From Nitrosomonas sp. Nm84 (GTDB lineage Bacteria > Pseudomonadota > Gammaproteobacteria > Burkholderiales > Nitrosomonadaceae): 64,000 bases of DNA. Below the pieces are notes generated by a model, which was given only the letters and a program-made list of their open reading frames with translations, was not told where the DNA came from and searched no databases. Position 1 is the first letter of the stretch; each line of letters opens with the position of its first letter. The stretch lies in the NCBI RefSeq assembly GCF_003201565.1, contig NZ_QJJP01000001.1:62001-126000 (forward strand). Reading direction: 5' to 3'. The translations under genes and the position numbers were made by a program. This document shows, in pieces, positions 39,298 through 47,046 of this stretch.

Positions 39298-42081
39298 TTA
39301 GTGGTGGGTTTTTGGATTCTGCTGTTCAGGAGTCAGACCTTCTTTCCAAACTGCAGGAAGATTTTGTACCCAGCCGTTATAAACATTCGGAACAGCCAGA
39401 ACTCCTTGACCGCCAAATCCCGGCAACCCGGTAACGGTATCATCTTTAGCAGTACCTGCACCATCAACCAGAGAAACATGGCCGGCAATAACCGCATCTT
39501 TTAAATCACCATCCCCATTCGGATCCACATCGACGACAGCCAATCTGTTCCCGAACTTGGATGTAACATAGGCATAATAGCCTCCACCCTCTTTTGCACC
39601 AAAGTTAGCGCCGTGACAACCTGGATCGCAATCCAATGATGTAACAATGGTATCTGTTGCGGTGTCAATGATAACAATTTGTCCATCCATTGAAGCAATT
39701 ACCACTGCTTTACCATCCGGAGAAACCGGCGCTTGAATCGGCAATACACCAACTGCTAACTTGCCATTTCCATCGTTGTCTGCAAACGTCCCGTCGAGAG
39801 GGTTATAGTCTGCAATGAGACTGACAGTTTTTATCAGTGCGCCTGTATTACCATTAAGCACACTCAATGAATGATGCAGCAGATTGGTTGCATAAATTTT
39901 GCTTGAATCCGGCATCATACCGATTGCTATCGGATGCGCACCTGGCGCAGTGCCTCCAGTAGGTGTCCTGGCCTGAATAGTACCATTATCGACAGCGTAT
40001 ACACCGACGTCATGAGTACCGATATTTGGCGTTACGATTTTTGAGCCATCGGCGCTGATCCAGTGACCATGTGGATTAGCAGAAACGTGACCCTGTGCTT
40101 GCGTCGGCAGCATTTTCTCAACCTTGGTCGTTCCTGCGGGAATCATGTATATGCCATTCTCGCCATTAATTGCGATGGTAATATCATCGGTAGTCGGTAA
40201 TGTCACCACGTGAGAAGGCGAATATCCCACTTGGATATTCTTGATTAACTCCCCAGTCTCGCGATTAATCATCGAGAATTTATTATCAAACCATTGCGTT
40301 TGAAAAATAATTGATTGATCACGATTAGTCCACATGTTGTGCGGATTATTGTTGTTAATCTGCGGCAACGCAACTTTACGTTTAACAGTCCAAGTTGCCG
40401 TATCAACTACAGTGCTGGTTCCCGGCTTGAATTTACTCGCGGTTTTTTCAAATTGAGTATTAACCCATACTTCGCCTACACCTCGGGTTGCCGGAGCATT
40501 GCCAACTGAAAGCGGCTCATTTTTTACATTAAGCGCGGATAGAGGAAGCGCAAATCCCACGCCACCGTCTGCAATCTTACCAAAAGGTTCTCCGGAGATT
40601 CTCACAGGAAGTGTTGGATAACTGACATTCCAAAGTCCCGTGCTGTAGTCTCGCCAGTTTGCCGTTGCGGTGGTGATAAAAAATGTTTTCAGCAAACGAA
40701 CTGCCAGATCACTGCTAGTTGGCAAGCTTTTTATTCCTGTTGCAAGATCAATTGTGTAATTGGATTGCGGATTCCCTAAATCCAAACCTTCGGTGGAGGG
40801 ATCATCCACAATCACCGCAGCGAACATGAAGGGATGCACTTTACAGGTAAAGACATATAATCCCGGTGTATCAAGCTTGACAATCCCGCCTCCCCGGTAA
40901 GCATCGGTTTGATTGAAAGGCATATGATGCGCGCCGCTAGGCCATAACAACGAACTTATAGTATGTACGCCATTGGTTTCGGACATGACAAAATTGACGC
41001 TGCTACCTGGATAAATCACTTCCAGGGATTTGGTTTTGATATCGGCGCCTTGAAGAGGAGAACCTGTAGCACCCGGATCACTGAGCTTAACAATGGCGTC
41101 ACCGCGTGCACTTCTAAACCAGCTGGCAGGTTCATCGGTAACCTCAAATGTTACTAAGCCCGGTCCTCTTGACTGATCACCCAGTAAAATATTGCCATAT
41201 GGAGATGCGCCTACGATACTGGCGCCATCGCCGCCTTCAGGATAAACCTTGAAGCTGCCATGCATGCCCGCTTCCATATGGGCAATCAAGTGGCAGTGGT
41301 ATTGCCAATCTCCGTCACCGACCCCAGACCCGGCTTTGACTGTAAATGAATGGGTATCTGAACCATCTGCTAACAATTTGGTATCAATTACTTCATTTGT
41401 TCCAGTTTTAAACCAGCGATGCGCATGCAGGTGAAAAGTATGTCCTGGCCCTATTGCCAGAATGTGGAACCGCACAATATCGTTCTCAACGGCCCCAGGA
41501 TTGGGATTGGCCCAGAGCGGCTTTTGTGTGCCATCGCTGGAAATTTCGGTTCCCCAGAAAGTTGAACCCACCATGAACAGTACAAACTGCTTGTCCAGAT
41601 CAGCTTGAGTAACGGGAACGATATTGCCATTGGCTTCTACGTAACGATCCAGCGGACCGGTTGCTTTATCGACTATCAGCGCACCGAACAAACCAAGCTG
41701 TTCCTTGCCATCAATGTTGCCGTGATAAACATAGGTACCTGCCTTGCTGGCTTTTACACTATAGCTCTTAGTTTTTCCAGGTCCAACTTTGGCTGAGCTT
41801 GGTAGTGGAAGACCTGGAACCTTAAATCCCACTTGCGTGCTGGTGTTGTTAGTAAGCGTTACATTAATACTATCGCCTTCTTTTACAAATAAAGCCGGAC
41901 CTGGAATTACTGCCTCATTGCCGGCCATAGCATATGCCAGTTGACCATTCGGCAGTGTTTCGGCTGTTAGTGAAATATTATGCACAGCGGCCAGTGCAAA
42001 AGACGATGTTAACAGTGCTATGACAAAAAATATGACTGTTATTATTGGCCTTGTTATGCCAGAAATATTTTTATGATTCAT
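39298..42081 (-). CDS. Multicopper oxidase-like protein with extra cupredoxin and beta-propeller
   Basis: A 927-residue exported protein (signal peptide to about ALAA, residue 32). Two cupredoxin domains (about 33-140 and 150-285) form a two-domain oxidase layout. Domain 2 is complete: HTFHLH (His214, His217, His219) and YHCHLIAHMEAGM (His262, Cys263, His264, His268, Met273), giving the type-1 site and half of a trinuclear cluster. Domain 1 is degenerate: the HxH motif reads FKV (86-88) and HxH reads HGN (120-122). A third cupredoxin (about 330-430) has its own type-1 ligand set His373, Cys413, His416, Met419. The C-terminal ~330 residues are YVTN/YncE-like propeller blades (for example GQIVIIDTATDTIV). 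AAGGAT precedes the ATG. It lies 39 bp after the 334-residue partner on the same transcript. Substrate unknown. Confidence 0.85.
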   Translation of the reverse strand: MNHKNISGITRPIITVIFFVIALLTSSFALAAVHNISLTAETLPNGQLAYAMAGNEAVIPGPALFVKEGDSINVTLTNNTSTQVGFKVPGLPLPSSAKVGPGKTKSYSVKASKAGTYVYHGNIDGKEQLGLFGALIVDKATGPLDRYVEANGNIVPVTQADLDKQFVLFMVGSTFWGTEISSDGTQKPLWANPNPGAVENDIVRFHILAIGPGHTFHLHAHRWFKTGTNEVIDTKLLADGSDTHSFTVKAGSGVGDGDWQYHCHLIAHMEAGMHGSFKVYPEGGDGASIVGASPYGNILLGDQSRGPGLVTFEVTDEPASWFRSARGDAIVKLSDPGATGSPLQGADIKTKSLEVIYPGSSVNFVMSETNGVHTISSLLWPSGAHHMPFNQTDAYRGGGIVKLDTPGLYVFTCKVHPFMFAAVIVDDPSTEGLDLGNPQSNYTIDLATGIKSLPTSSDLAVRLLKTFFITTATANWRDYSTGLWNVSYPTLPVRISGEPFGKIADGGVGFALPLSALNVKNEPLSVGNAPATRGVGEVWVNTQFEKTASKFKPGTSTVVDTATWTVKRKVALPQINNNNPHNMWTNRDQSIIFQTQWFDNKFSMINRETGELIKNIQVGYSPSHVVTLPTTDDITIAINGENGIYMIPAGTTKVEKMLPTQAQGHVSANPHGHWISADGSKIVTPNIGTHDVGVYAVDNGTIQARTPTGGTAPGAHPIAIGMMPDSSKIYATNLLHHSLSVLNGNTGALIKTVSLIADYNPLDGTFADNDGNGKLAVGVLPIQAPVSPDGKAVVIASMDGQIVIIDTATDTIVTSLDCDPGCHGANFGAKEGGGYYAYVTSKFGNRLAVVDVDPNGDGDLKDAVIAGHVSLVDGAGTAKDDTVTGLPGFGGQGVLAVPNVYNGWVQNLPAVWKEGLTPEQQNPKTHH

Positions 42082-42120
42082 TTTTTGCTATCCTTATCAT
42101 TTAAGTGCCTATTTTCCTGC

Positions 42121-43125
42121 TTAGTGAACATTAAATTTCCCTCTCATGCCCATCAATTGGTTTGAGAAATTTTTATCCACATAAAAAGAACTTTGTTCCG
42201 CCTTGACTACAAATACATGCTTTTCAAGCGGACCAATAGCAACCTGATTAATAAGATTATTTGTGCCTGGATCGACCCATCGATAACCATTCAGCTTAAA
42301 TGTGTGAATATCAGTACCCAGAGCAATCAAATGAAATCTGACATTGCTGTCGCTCCGTGCTGACAGTGTAGGATTGGCGCCATGTTTTGATTGTTTTTTG
42401 TCAGCACCATTAATTTCCATACCCCAGAAAGCATCATCTCCCATGTATAGCACATACTCTTTGGCATAACTGGGAGCGCCGATTGGATTTACGATGATTG
42501 CCCCAAAAAGGCCTTTATGTTCCGCACCGTTATGCGTTTCAAAATTATGATCATGGTATGCCCATGTGCCCGCAGTACCTGGCGCGACATTCCACTTATA
42601 CTCATAGAAGGAAAAATACTGATCCTTCTCCAATCCTGCACCCGCCCCTTCATCAAGATGATTATTGATCACTTTGAGCGTGCCATCACTGAGAATGTCG
42701 TAGTGAACGCCATGCACATGTATGCTGACTTGTTTGCTGATTCCTGGGACATGAGTAGTATTGCCGGGAATTTCATTTAAAATTGTTATCTTGACCGTAT
42801 CACCCTCAGTCAACACAATCGTTGGTCCTGGAATTGTGGCAACCTTGCTATATCGGTCCGTAATGGATACGCCATCTACCATATGACTATCCATCTTGTA
42901 GGCCATCAGCTTGTTGCCGAATCCGTCATCCTGAGTCTCTTCTGCGGTCAATTGAATAATATGCTCTGCTGCGAAGCTTTTGCCGATCAATAGACAAGAC
43001 ATTGCCAGCACAAGCAAAAACATAATCAGCAGTTGCCTTACAGCATTATGGGGCATCCATTGCGTGGCACTGGAATTCTCTAGGAACTCCGTGGCACAAC
43101 AAGGTCGATTAATTTGAAACGACAT
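42121..43125 (-). CDS. Two-domain multicopper oxidase-like protein lacking the type-1 site
   Basis: A 334-residue exported protein; the N-terminal ~30 residues precede a hydrophobic signal segment ending KSFAAEH. Domain 1 has all four expected trinuclear histidines: HVHG (His136, His138) and YHDHNFETH (His191, His193). Domain 2 has lost its ligands: HTFKLN keeps only His274. The strand aligning with YHCHxxxHxxxGM reads YVDKNFSNQLMGM, with Val316, Asp317, Lys318 and Asn322 in place of His, Cys, His, His and only Met327 kept. No blue-copper site is therefore possible in it. GGAGGG is correctly spaced for the ATG at 43125. A longer GTG-initiated frame to 43191 runs into a terminator hairpin and is rejected. 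It heads the operon with the 927-residue protein, whose defects are the mirror image. Confidence 0.85.
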   Translation of the reverse strand: MSFQINRPCCATEFLENSSATQWMPHNAVRQLLIMFLLVLAMSCLLIGKSFAAEHIIQLTAEETQDDGFGNKLMAYKMDSHMVDGVSITDRYSKVATIPGPTIVLTEGDTVKITILNEIPGNTTHVPGISKQVSIHVHGVHYDILSDGTLKVINNHLDEGAGAGLEKDQYFSFYEYKWNVAPGTAGTWAYHDHNFETHNGAEHKGLFGAIIVNPIGAPSYAKEYVLYMGDDAFWGMEINGADKKQSKHGANPTLSARSDSNVRFHLIALGTDIHTFKLNGYRWVDPGTNNLINQVAIGPLEKHVFVVKAEQSSFYVDKNFSNQLMGMRGKFNVH

Positions 43126-43178
43126 TTTTAACATCCCTCCTATAAATGTAAAAAAAATGTACATCAAGAGAAACGTGT

Positions 43179-43213
43179 AAAAAAAAAGCACATCCGGATA
43201 TCAAAGGTGCTTT
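43179..43213 (-). terminator. Hairpin with nine-U run in the leader of the copper-oxidase operon
   Basis: On the minus strand AAAGCAC (43213-43207) pairs with GTGCTTT (43191-43185) and continues into an unbroken T run to 43179. It ends 53 bp before the oxidase start codon. It could terminate the upstream regulator transcript or act as an attenuator in the oxidase leader. On the plus strand the stem is followed by CTTTT, so it may work both ways. Confidence 0.7.
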
Positions 43214-43216
43214 CTT

Positions 43217-43248
43217 TTGAGACTCACGATGCTCTTGAGGCTCACGAT
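43217..43248. promoter_or_regulatory. Direct repeat TTGAGRCTCACGAT, candidate operator
   Basis: Two 14-bp copies differing at one base lie at 43217-43230 and 43235-43248, with an 18-bp period. They are just upstream of the leader hairpin of the oxidase operon. A related single copy (TCAAGCCTCACGAT) lies at 44326-44339 upstream of the second regulator gene. A protein bound here, perhaps one of the two adjacent response regulators, is inferred. Confidence 0.45.
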
Positions 43249-43351
43249 TCGATCAGTAGATTGCAGTAATTGATGACTGCTATCTATTTCATTTAGCGAG
43301 GGAATAATTTTATCAAAGCTAATTTCAAACAAATAGATGCCATTTGTCCTC
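43236..43351. repeat. Duplicated non-coding block, copy 1
   Basis: This ~116-bp block lies immediately after the stop of the 241-residue regulator. It matches the block at 44328-44441 over most of its length, with shared words such as CTCACGAT, CTATCTA, GGAATAATT, CTATCAAA/TTATCAAA, AATAGATG and CATTTGTCC. It occupies the promoter side of the oxidase operon. Confidence 0.75.
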
Positions 43352-43360
43352 AAGATCTAT

Positions 43361-44086
43361 TTATTTTTCAGAATCTTCCGGGAAGAATATCCCGACCATG
43401 TAGGAATCTTTGAAATAACCATACAGAGGTGCCTTCAGGCATAGCTCGATCTGTTTTTTTACGCCGATCTTTTTATAGATTATCGATAATTGATTACGCA
43501 CGGTTTTCTCAGTAACCAATAATTGCGAGCTGATTTCTTTAGCCGACAAACCTTTACATGCAAGATAGGCAATTTGGCGCTCACTATCACTCAGCTTTAA
43601 TTGATGCGTGGCTTTGGCATCGGGTTGTATTTCAGGCATTGGGTTGCCGTCGAACTGTGCCTGCCATAGCAACTTAGTGACATGGCGGTCAAACCAAACC
43701 TGACCCGCATGAATCGCATGGATCGCTTTCAATAACAATTCAGAAGACTGGTGCTTACTGATAATGCCTACCGCTCCGGCACGAAAAGTTTGCAGGTACG
43801 TATGCTCACTATTTTGATGGGAGAGAGCCAATACCTTACTGTCTGGGCAGGCATTCAATAACTTGATAATATGATCGGTACAATTGCCGTTGTTTAGATG
43901 TAAATCCACCAGTACCACGTCCGGTTTATGCTGCACAGCCAGATTGAGCAGATCCTCTATACAAGCGGTTTCTGCAACCAAACGTACCGAAGCATGATTT
44001 TCAAACAATGCGCGCAAACCTATGCGCACGAGTTCAAAACTTTCTGCTACGAGTACACGAATTTTTGTGTCAGACCGCTCAGCCAT
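43361..44086 (-). CDS. NarL/FixJ-type response regulator
   Basis: A 241-residue protein with an N-terminal receiver domain (about 8-125) and a C-terminal LuxR-type helix-turn-helix (about 165-225; LACKGLSAKEISSQLLVTEKTVRNQL spans the DNA-binding helices). The phospho-acceptor is Asp61 (VLVDLHL) and the conserved Lys is in ISKH. The acidic pair of the receiver (usually VDDH) reads VAES, so one metal-binding Asp is replaced by Ser. No sensor kinase is adjacent. It shares most of its sequence with the neighbouring 224-residue protein, and lies directly upstream of the copper-oxidase operon, the most likely target. Confidence 0.88.
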   Translation of the reverse strand: MAERSDTKIRVLVAESFELVRIGLRALFENHASVRLVAETACIEDLLNLAVQHKPDVVLVDLHLNNGNCTDHIIKLLNACPDSKVLALSHQNSEHTYLQTFRAGAVGIISKHQSSELLLKAIHAIHAGQVWFDRHVTKLLWQAQFDGNPMPEIQPDAKATHQLKLSDSERQIAYLACKGLSAKEISSQLLVTEKTVRNQLSIIYKKIGVKKQIELCLKAPLYGYFKDSYMVGIFFPEDSEK

Positions 44087-44185
44087 GCTTGTAAATTTAC
44101 CCAGGTTTAAAAAGCCTCAGACGCAGGACTTGAGTCGCTATCTTGATCCTTCATGTGGGGAGATCACCTCCATATTTTTATTTTT

Positions 44186-44330
44186 TACAGATCGCTGAGA
44201 AACTATCTGTATTGCCGCTACGGTGTTAAAACAGGCTGACATGTTCATTTATTACGCATAAACTGCGCCTTACCACCTGTTTTTGCCTGGTATCGACCAC
44301 TTCGAAAACGTTTTTCAACTGCCTGTCAAG
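44186..44330 (-). repeat. Dispersed ~150-bp repeat, copy E (inverted)
   Basis: Read on the minus strand this matches the repeat copies at 53.5, 55.7 and 61.5 kb. It has the 5' end GACAGGCAGTTGAAAAACG, the internal words CAGGCAAAAACAGG, GCGCAGTTTATGCGTAAT and GCCTGTTTTAACACCGTAGCGGCAA, and the 3' end ACAGATAGTTTCTCAGCGA. It sits between the two duplicated regulator genes. Confidence 0.8.
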
Positions 44331-44441
44331 CCTCACGATCAGATCATCGGATTATCGATATTGATTACTACTATCTATCTAATTTCATGAAGGAATAATT
44401 CTATCAAATCTATTTTCTAAGCAATAGATGTCATTTGTCCC
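44328..44441. repeat. Duplicated non-coding block, copy 2
   Basis: Partner of the block at 43236-43351. It lies 61 bp beyond the stop of the 224-residue regulator. The intervening 44451-44502 still reads as a decayed copy of the longer C-terminal tail found in the other regulator. It forms part of the upstream region of the 241-residue regulator gene. Confidence 0.75.
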
Positions 44442-44502
44442 CTCGGAATAACTATTTATTCGAATTTTTCCGACAAAATATCCCGAGGTAGTATATGTGG
44501 GA

Positions 44503-45177
44503 TTATTTGAAATAATTATAACGTGGCGCCTTCAAGCAAAGTTCGATCTGCTTTTTAACACCTATTTTTCTATAAATCGTTGATAGCTGATTGCGCACGG
44601 TTCTTTCCGTAATAAAAAATCGTAAACTTATTTCTTTAGCTGACAACCCCTTACAAGCAAGATAAGCGATGCGACGCTCACTATCGCTTAGTTTTGGCTG
44701 CCGCGGCATAGTAAGATCGATTTGTCTTTGTATGAGCGTATTCCGATCAAGCTGCTCCTGTCGAGTCAGCTGAGCGATGTGACGGTCAAACCAGGCTTGA
44801 CCAGCATGAATCGCATATATGGCTTTTAATAGCAACTTACAAGAATGATGTTTGCTGATGACACCCACTACCCCGGAACGATAAGTTTGCAAATAGACAT
44901 GCTCGCTATCATGTTGGGAAAAAGCCAGCACTCTACTGCGTGGACAGGTGTCCAATAATTTGGCGATATGTTCGGCATAATTACCGTTGCTCAACTGCAA
45001 ATCCACCAGAATGACATCCGGCTTATGTTGTACCGCCAAGTAAAATAAATCTTCTATATGGCTGGTTTCCGCAACCAGACTGATCGCAGCATGATTTTGA
45101 AATAACGAACGTAAGCCAATGCGGACAAGCTCAAAGCTTTCTGCCACCAGTACGCGTATTTTAGTGCGCCCTATCAT
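44503..45177 (-). CDS. NarL/FixJ-type response regulator, truncated paralogue
   Basis: A 224-residue tandem paralogue of the regulator at 43.4-44.1 kb. The receiver has Asp59 (ILVDLQL) and the same VAES in place of VDDH. The LuxR-type helix-turn-helix reads LACKGLSAKEISLRFFITERTVRNQL. It ends at ...YNYFK with TAA, whereas the paralogue continues 17 residues. After the stop the same frame still reads SHIYYLGIFCRKNSNK and then TAG, aligning with the paralogue tail DSYMVGIFFPEDSEK, so the stop is a recent truncation. The DNA-binding domain is complete and the protein may be functional. Confidence 0.85.
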   Translation of the reverse strand: MIGRTKIRVLVAESFELVRIGLRSLFQNHAAISLVAETSHIEDLFYLAVQHKPDVILVDLQLSNGNYAEHIAKLLDTCPRSRVLAFSQHDSEHVYLQTYRSGVVGVISKHHSCKLLLKAIYAIHAGQAWFDRHIAQLTRQEQLDRNTLIQRQIDLTMPRQPKLSDSERRIAYLACKGLSAKEISLRFFITERTVRNQLSTIYRKIGVKKQIELCLKAPRYNYFK

Positions 45178-45180
45178 CTA

Positions 45181-45559
45181 GTTGTTAATTACCATCTATC
45201 AGGATGTCTATTTTATAAAGCGACTCCAGATCGTTAAGTAATGAAAAGATAGACTTTACTAGCACTAATTATCATTGCGACAACATATCTCAGGAAAGTC
45301 GGGCAAGAAATAAGTTGCCTCATGAATTATGCTACAATCGAACCATTGTGAACATTGATAATTTTCGCCCGGAACATTTCCTCGTTAAGTGACAATTACC
45401 ACTTATCAAGGCATCATTTAGAGAAATCGATAAGAACTGAGACAGCAAGTGAAATATAACTTATCCATTAATTTCACTTATTGATTAAGCGCAAGAATCG
45501 ATGTTGTAAATACTACTGTGTCAATCCGCCAAGCAAGCAGCAGTTCGTTAGACATAGAC
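45181..45559. other. Intergenic region between gatB and the regulator pair
   Basis: No gene was recognised. It must hold the promoter of the 224-residue regulator and the 3' end of the gat transcript. A 9-bp inverted repeat AAGTGAAAT/ATTTCACTT lies at 45447-45479 but is not followed by a T run on either strand, so it is not called a terminator. Confidence 0.5.
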
Positions 45560-46999
45560 TTATTCAGCCAGTTTTTTCTTCAGCATGGCATTCACCTGTG
45601 CCGGATTCGCTTTGCCCTGGGTAGCTTTCATGATCTGGCCGATCAGTGAATTGAAGGCTTTTTCCTTACCATTGCGATAGTCAGCGACTTGCTGTGCATT
45701 GGCAGCCAATACCTGATCGACTAACTGCTCGATGGCGTTATCGTCGGAAATTTGCTTCAATCCCTTGGCTGCAATGATAGCGTCGACATTTTTATCCAAT
45801 TCGCCGCTCCACATGCTCTCAAATACCGTCTTGGCGGCTTTGCCGGAAATAGTGCCGTCACTGATGCGCATCAGCAATACAGCAAGTTGCTCAGGGCTGA
45901 TCGGGCAAGCGGCGATTTCAATGCCTTCCTTGTTCAATTGCCCGCTGATCTCGCCCATAATCCAATTGGCGCACAATTTGGCTTGCGCGGGTAATTGCGT
46001 AACCGTTGCTTCAAAATAATCGGCCGTTTCACGTGAACTTGTCAGTGCGGAAGCATCGTAGGCGGATAGTGCAAACTTGGACACATAACGATCACGGCGC
46101 ACTTGTGGTAATTCCGGCATGGTTTGCTTGATCTGGTCAATCCAGTGTTGCGGGATTTCCAGCGGCAGCAAATCCGGATCGGGGAAATAGCGGTAATCAT
46201 TGGCATCTTCCTTGGTGCGCATGGTACGTGTTTCGTCTTTGTTAGCATCATACAAACGGGTTTCCTGCCGAATTGTGCCACCGTCTTCAAGAATTTCGAT
46301 CTGCCTTCTTGCCTCAAAATCAATGGCTTTTTCAAGAAAACGAAATGAATTCAGGTTCTTGATTTCACAACGTGTACCGAGTTTTTCCGTGTCGCGTGGA
46401 CGCACCGATACATTAGCATCGCAGCGAAACGAGCCTTCCTGCATGTTGCCGTCGCAAATACCGATCCAGCGCACCAGTGCATGCAGTGTTTTCGCATACG
46501 CGACTGCTTCTGCGCTACTGCGCATGTCCGGCTCGGAGACGATTTCCAATAACGGTGTGCCGGCTCGATTCAGATCAATACCGCTCATGCCATGAAAATC
46601 CTCGTGCAACGACTTGCCAGCATCTTCTTCCAGATGAGCGCGCGTCAGACGAATGTTCTTTTCGACACCATTCACCTGAATCTGGATGCTGCCACCCTGT
46701 ACCACCGGTAATTCGTATTGACTGATTTGGTAACCTTTGGGCAAATCGGGGTAGAAGTAATTTTTGCGGGCAAAAATGGACGGCGAGTTGATTTTTGCGC
46801 CCACAGACAAACCCAGTTTAACCGCTCGTTCAACCGCTCCCTTATTGAGCACCGGCAGAACCCCCGGCAGCGCCAGATCGATCACACATGCTTGGGTATT
46901 CGGCGGCGCACCATAAGCGGTGGAAGCACCTGAGAATATTTTAGATCGCGTTGAAAGCTGAGAATGTACTTCAAGACCGATGACAATTTCCCACTGCAT
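45560..46999 (-). CDS. gatB: Asp-tRNA(Asn)/Glu-tRNA(Gln) amidotransferase subunit B
   Basis: Kinase/tRNA-binding subunit of the GatCAB complex, which amidates misacylated Glu-tRNA(Gln) and Asp-tRNA(Asn). It has 479 residues. The opening [31 protein letters not shown] (residues ~65-82), RTGTPL-like [16 protein letters not shown] and the C-terminal YqeY-like domain (from about 380) are all present. Last gene of gatC-gatA-gatB, 47 bp after gatA. Confidence 0.97.
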   Translation of the reverse strand: MQWEIVIGLEVHSQLSTRSKIFSGASTAYGAPPNTQACVIDLALPGVLPVLNKGAVERAVKLGLSVGAKINSPSIFARKNYFYPDLPKGYQISQYELPVVQGGSIQIQVNGVEKNIRLTRAHLEEDAGKSLHEDFHGMSGIDLNRAGTPLLEIVSEPDMRSSAEAVAYAKTLHALVRWIGICDGNMQEGSFRCDANVSVRPRDTEKLGTRCEIKNLNSFRFLEKAIDFEARRQIEILEDGGTIRQETRLYDANKDETRTMRTKEDANDYRYFPDPDLLPLEIPQHWIDQIKQTMPELPQVRRDRYVSKFALSAYDASALTSSRETADYFEATVTQLPAQAKLCANWIMGEISGQLNKEGIEIAACPISPEQLAVLLMRISDGTISGKAAKTVFESMWSGELDKNVDAIIAAKGLKQISDDNAIEQLVDQVLAANAQQVADYRNGKEKAFNSLIGQIMKATQGKANPAQVNAMLKKKLAE

Positions 47000-47046
47000 G
47001 ATGTGTTTCCCGACTAAATGGATAGTTTCATGAATAAACGATTCGA

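Noticed and set aside
43126..43191. Longer N-terminus for the 334-residue oxidase starting at GTG 43191
   Set aside because: The GTG lies inside the terminator-like hairpin and its U run, whereas GGAGGG fits the ATG at 43125 that precedes the signal peptide.
45447..45479. Inverted repeat AAGTGAAAT/ATTTCACTT as gatB terminator
   Set aside because: No T run follows on either strand and the 15-nt loop is AT-rich; it could be chance.
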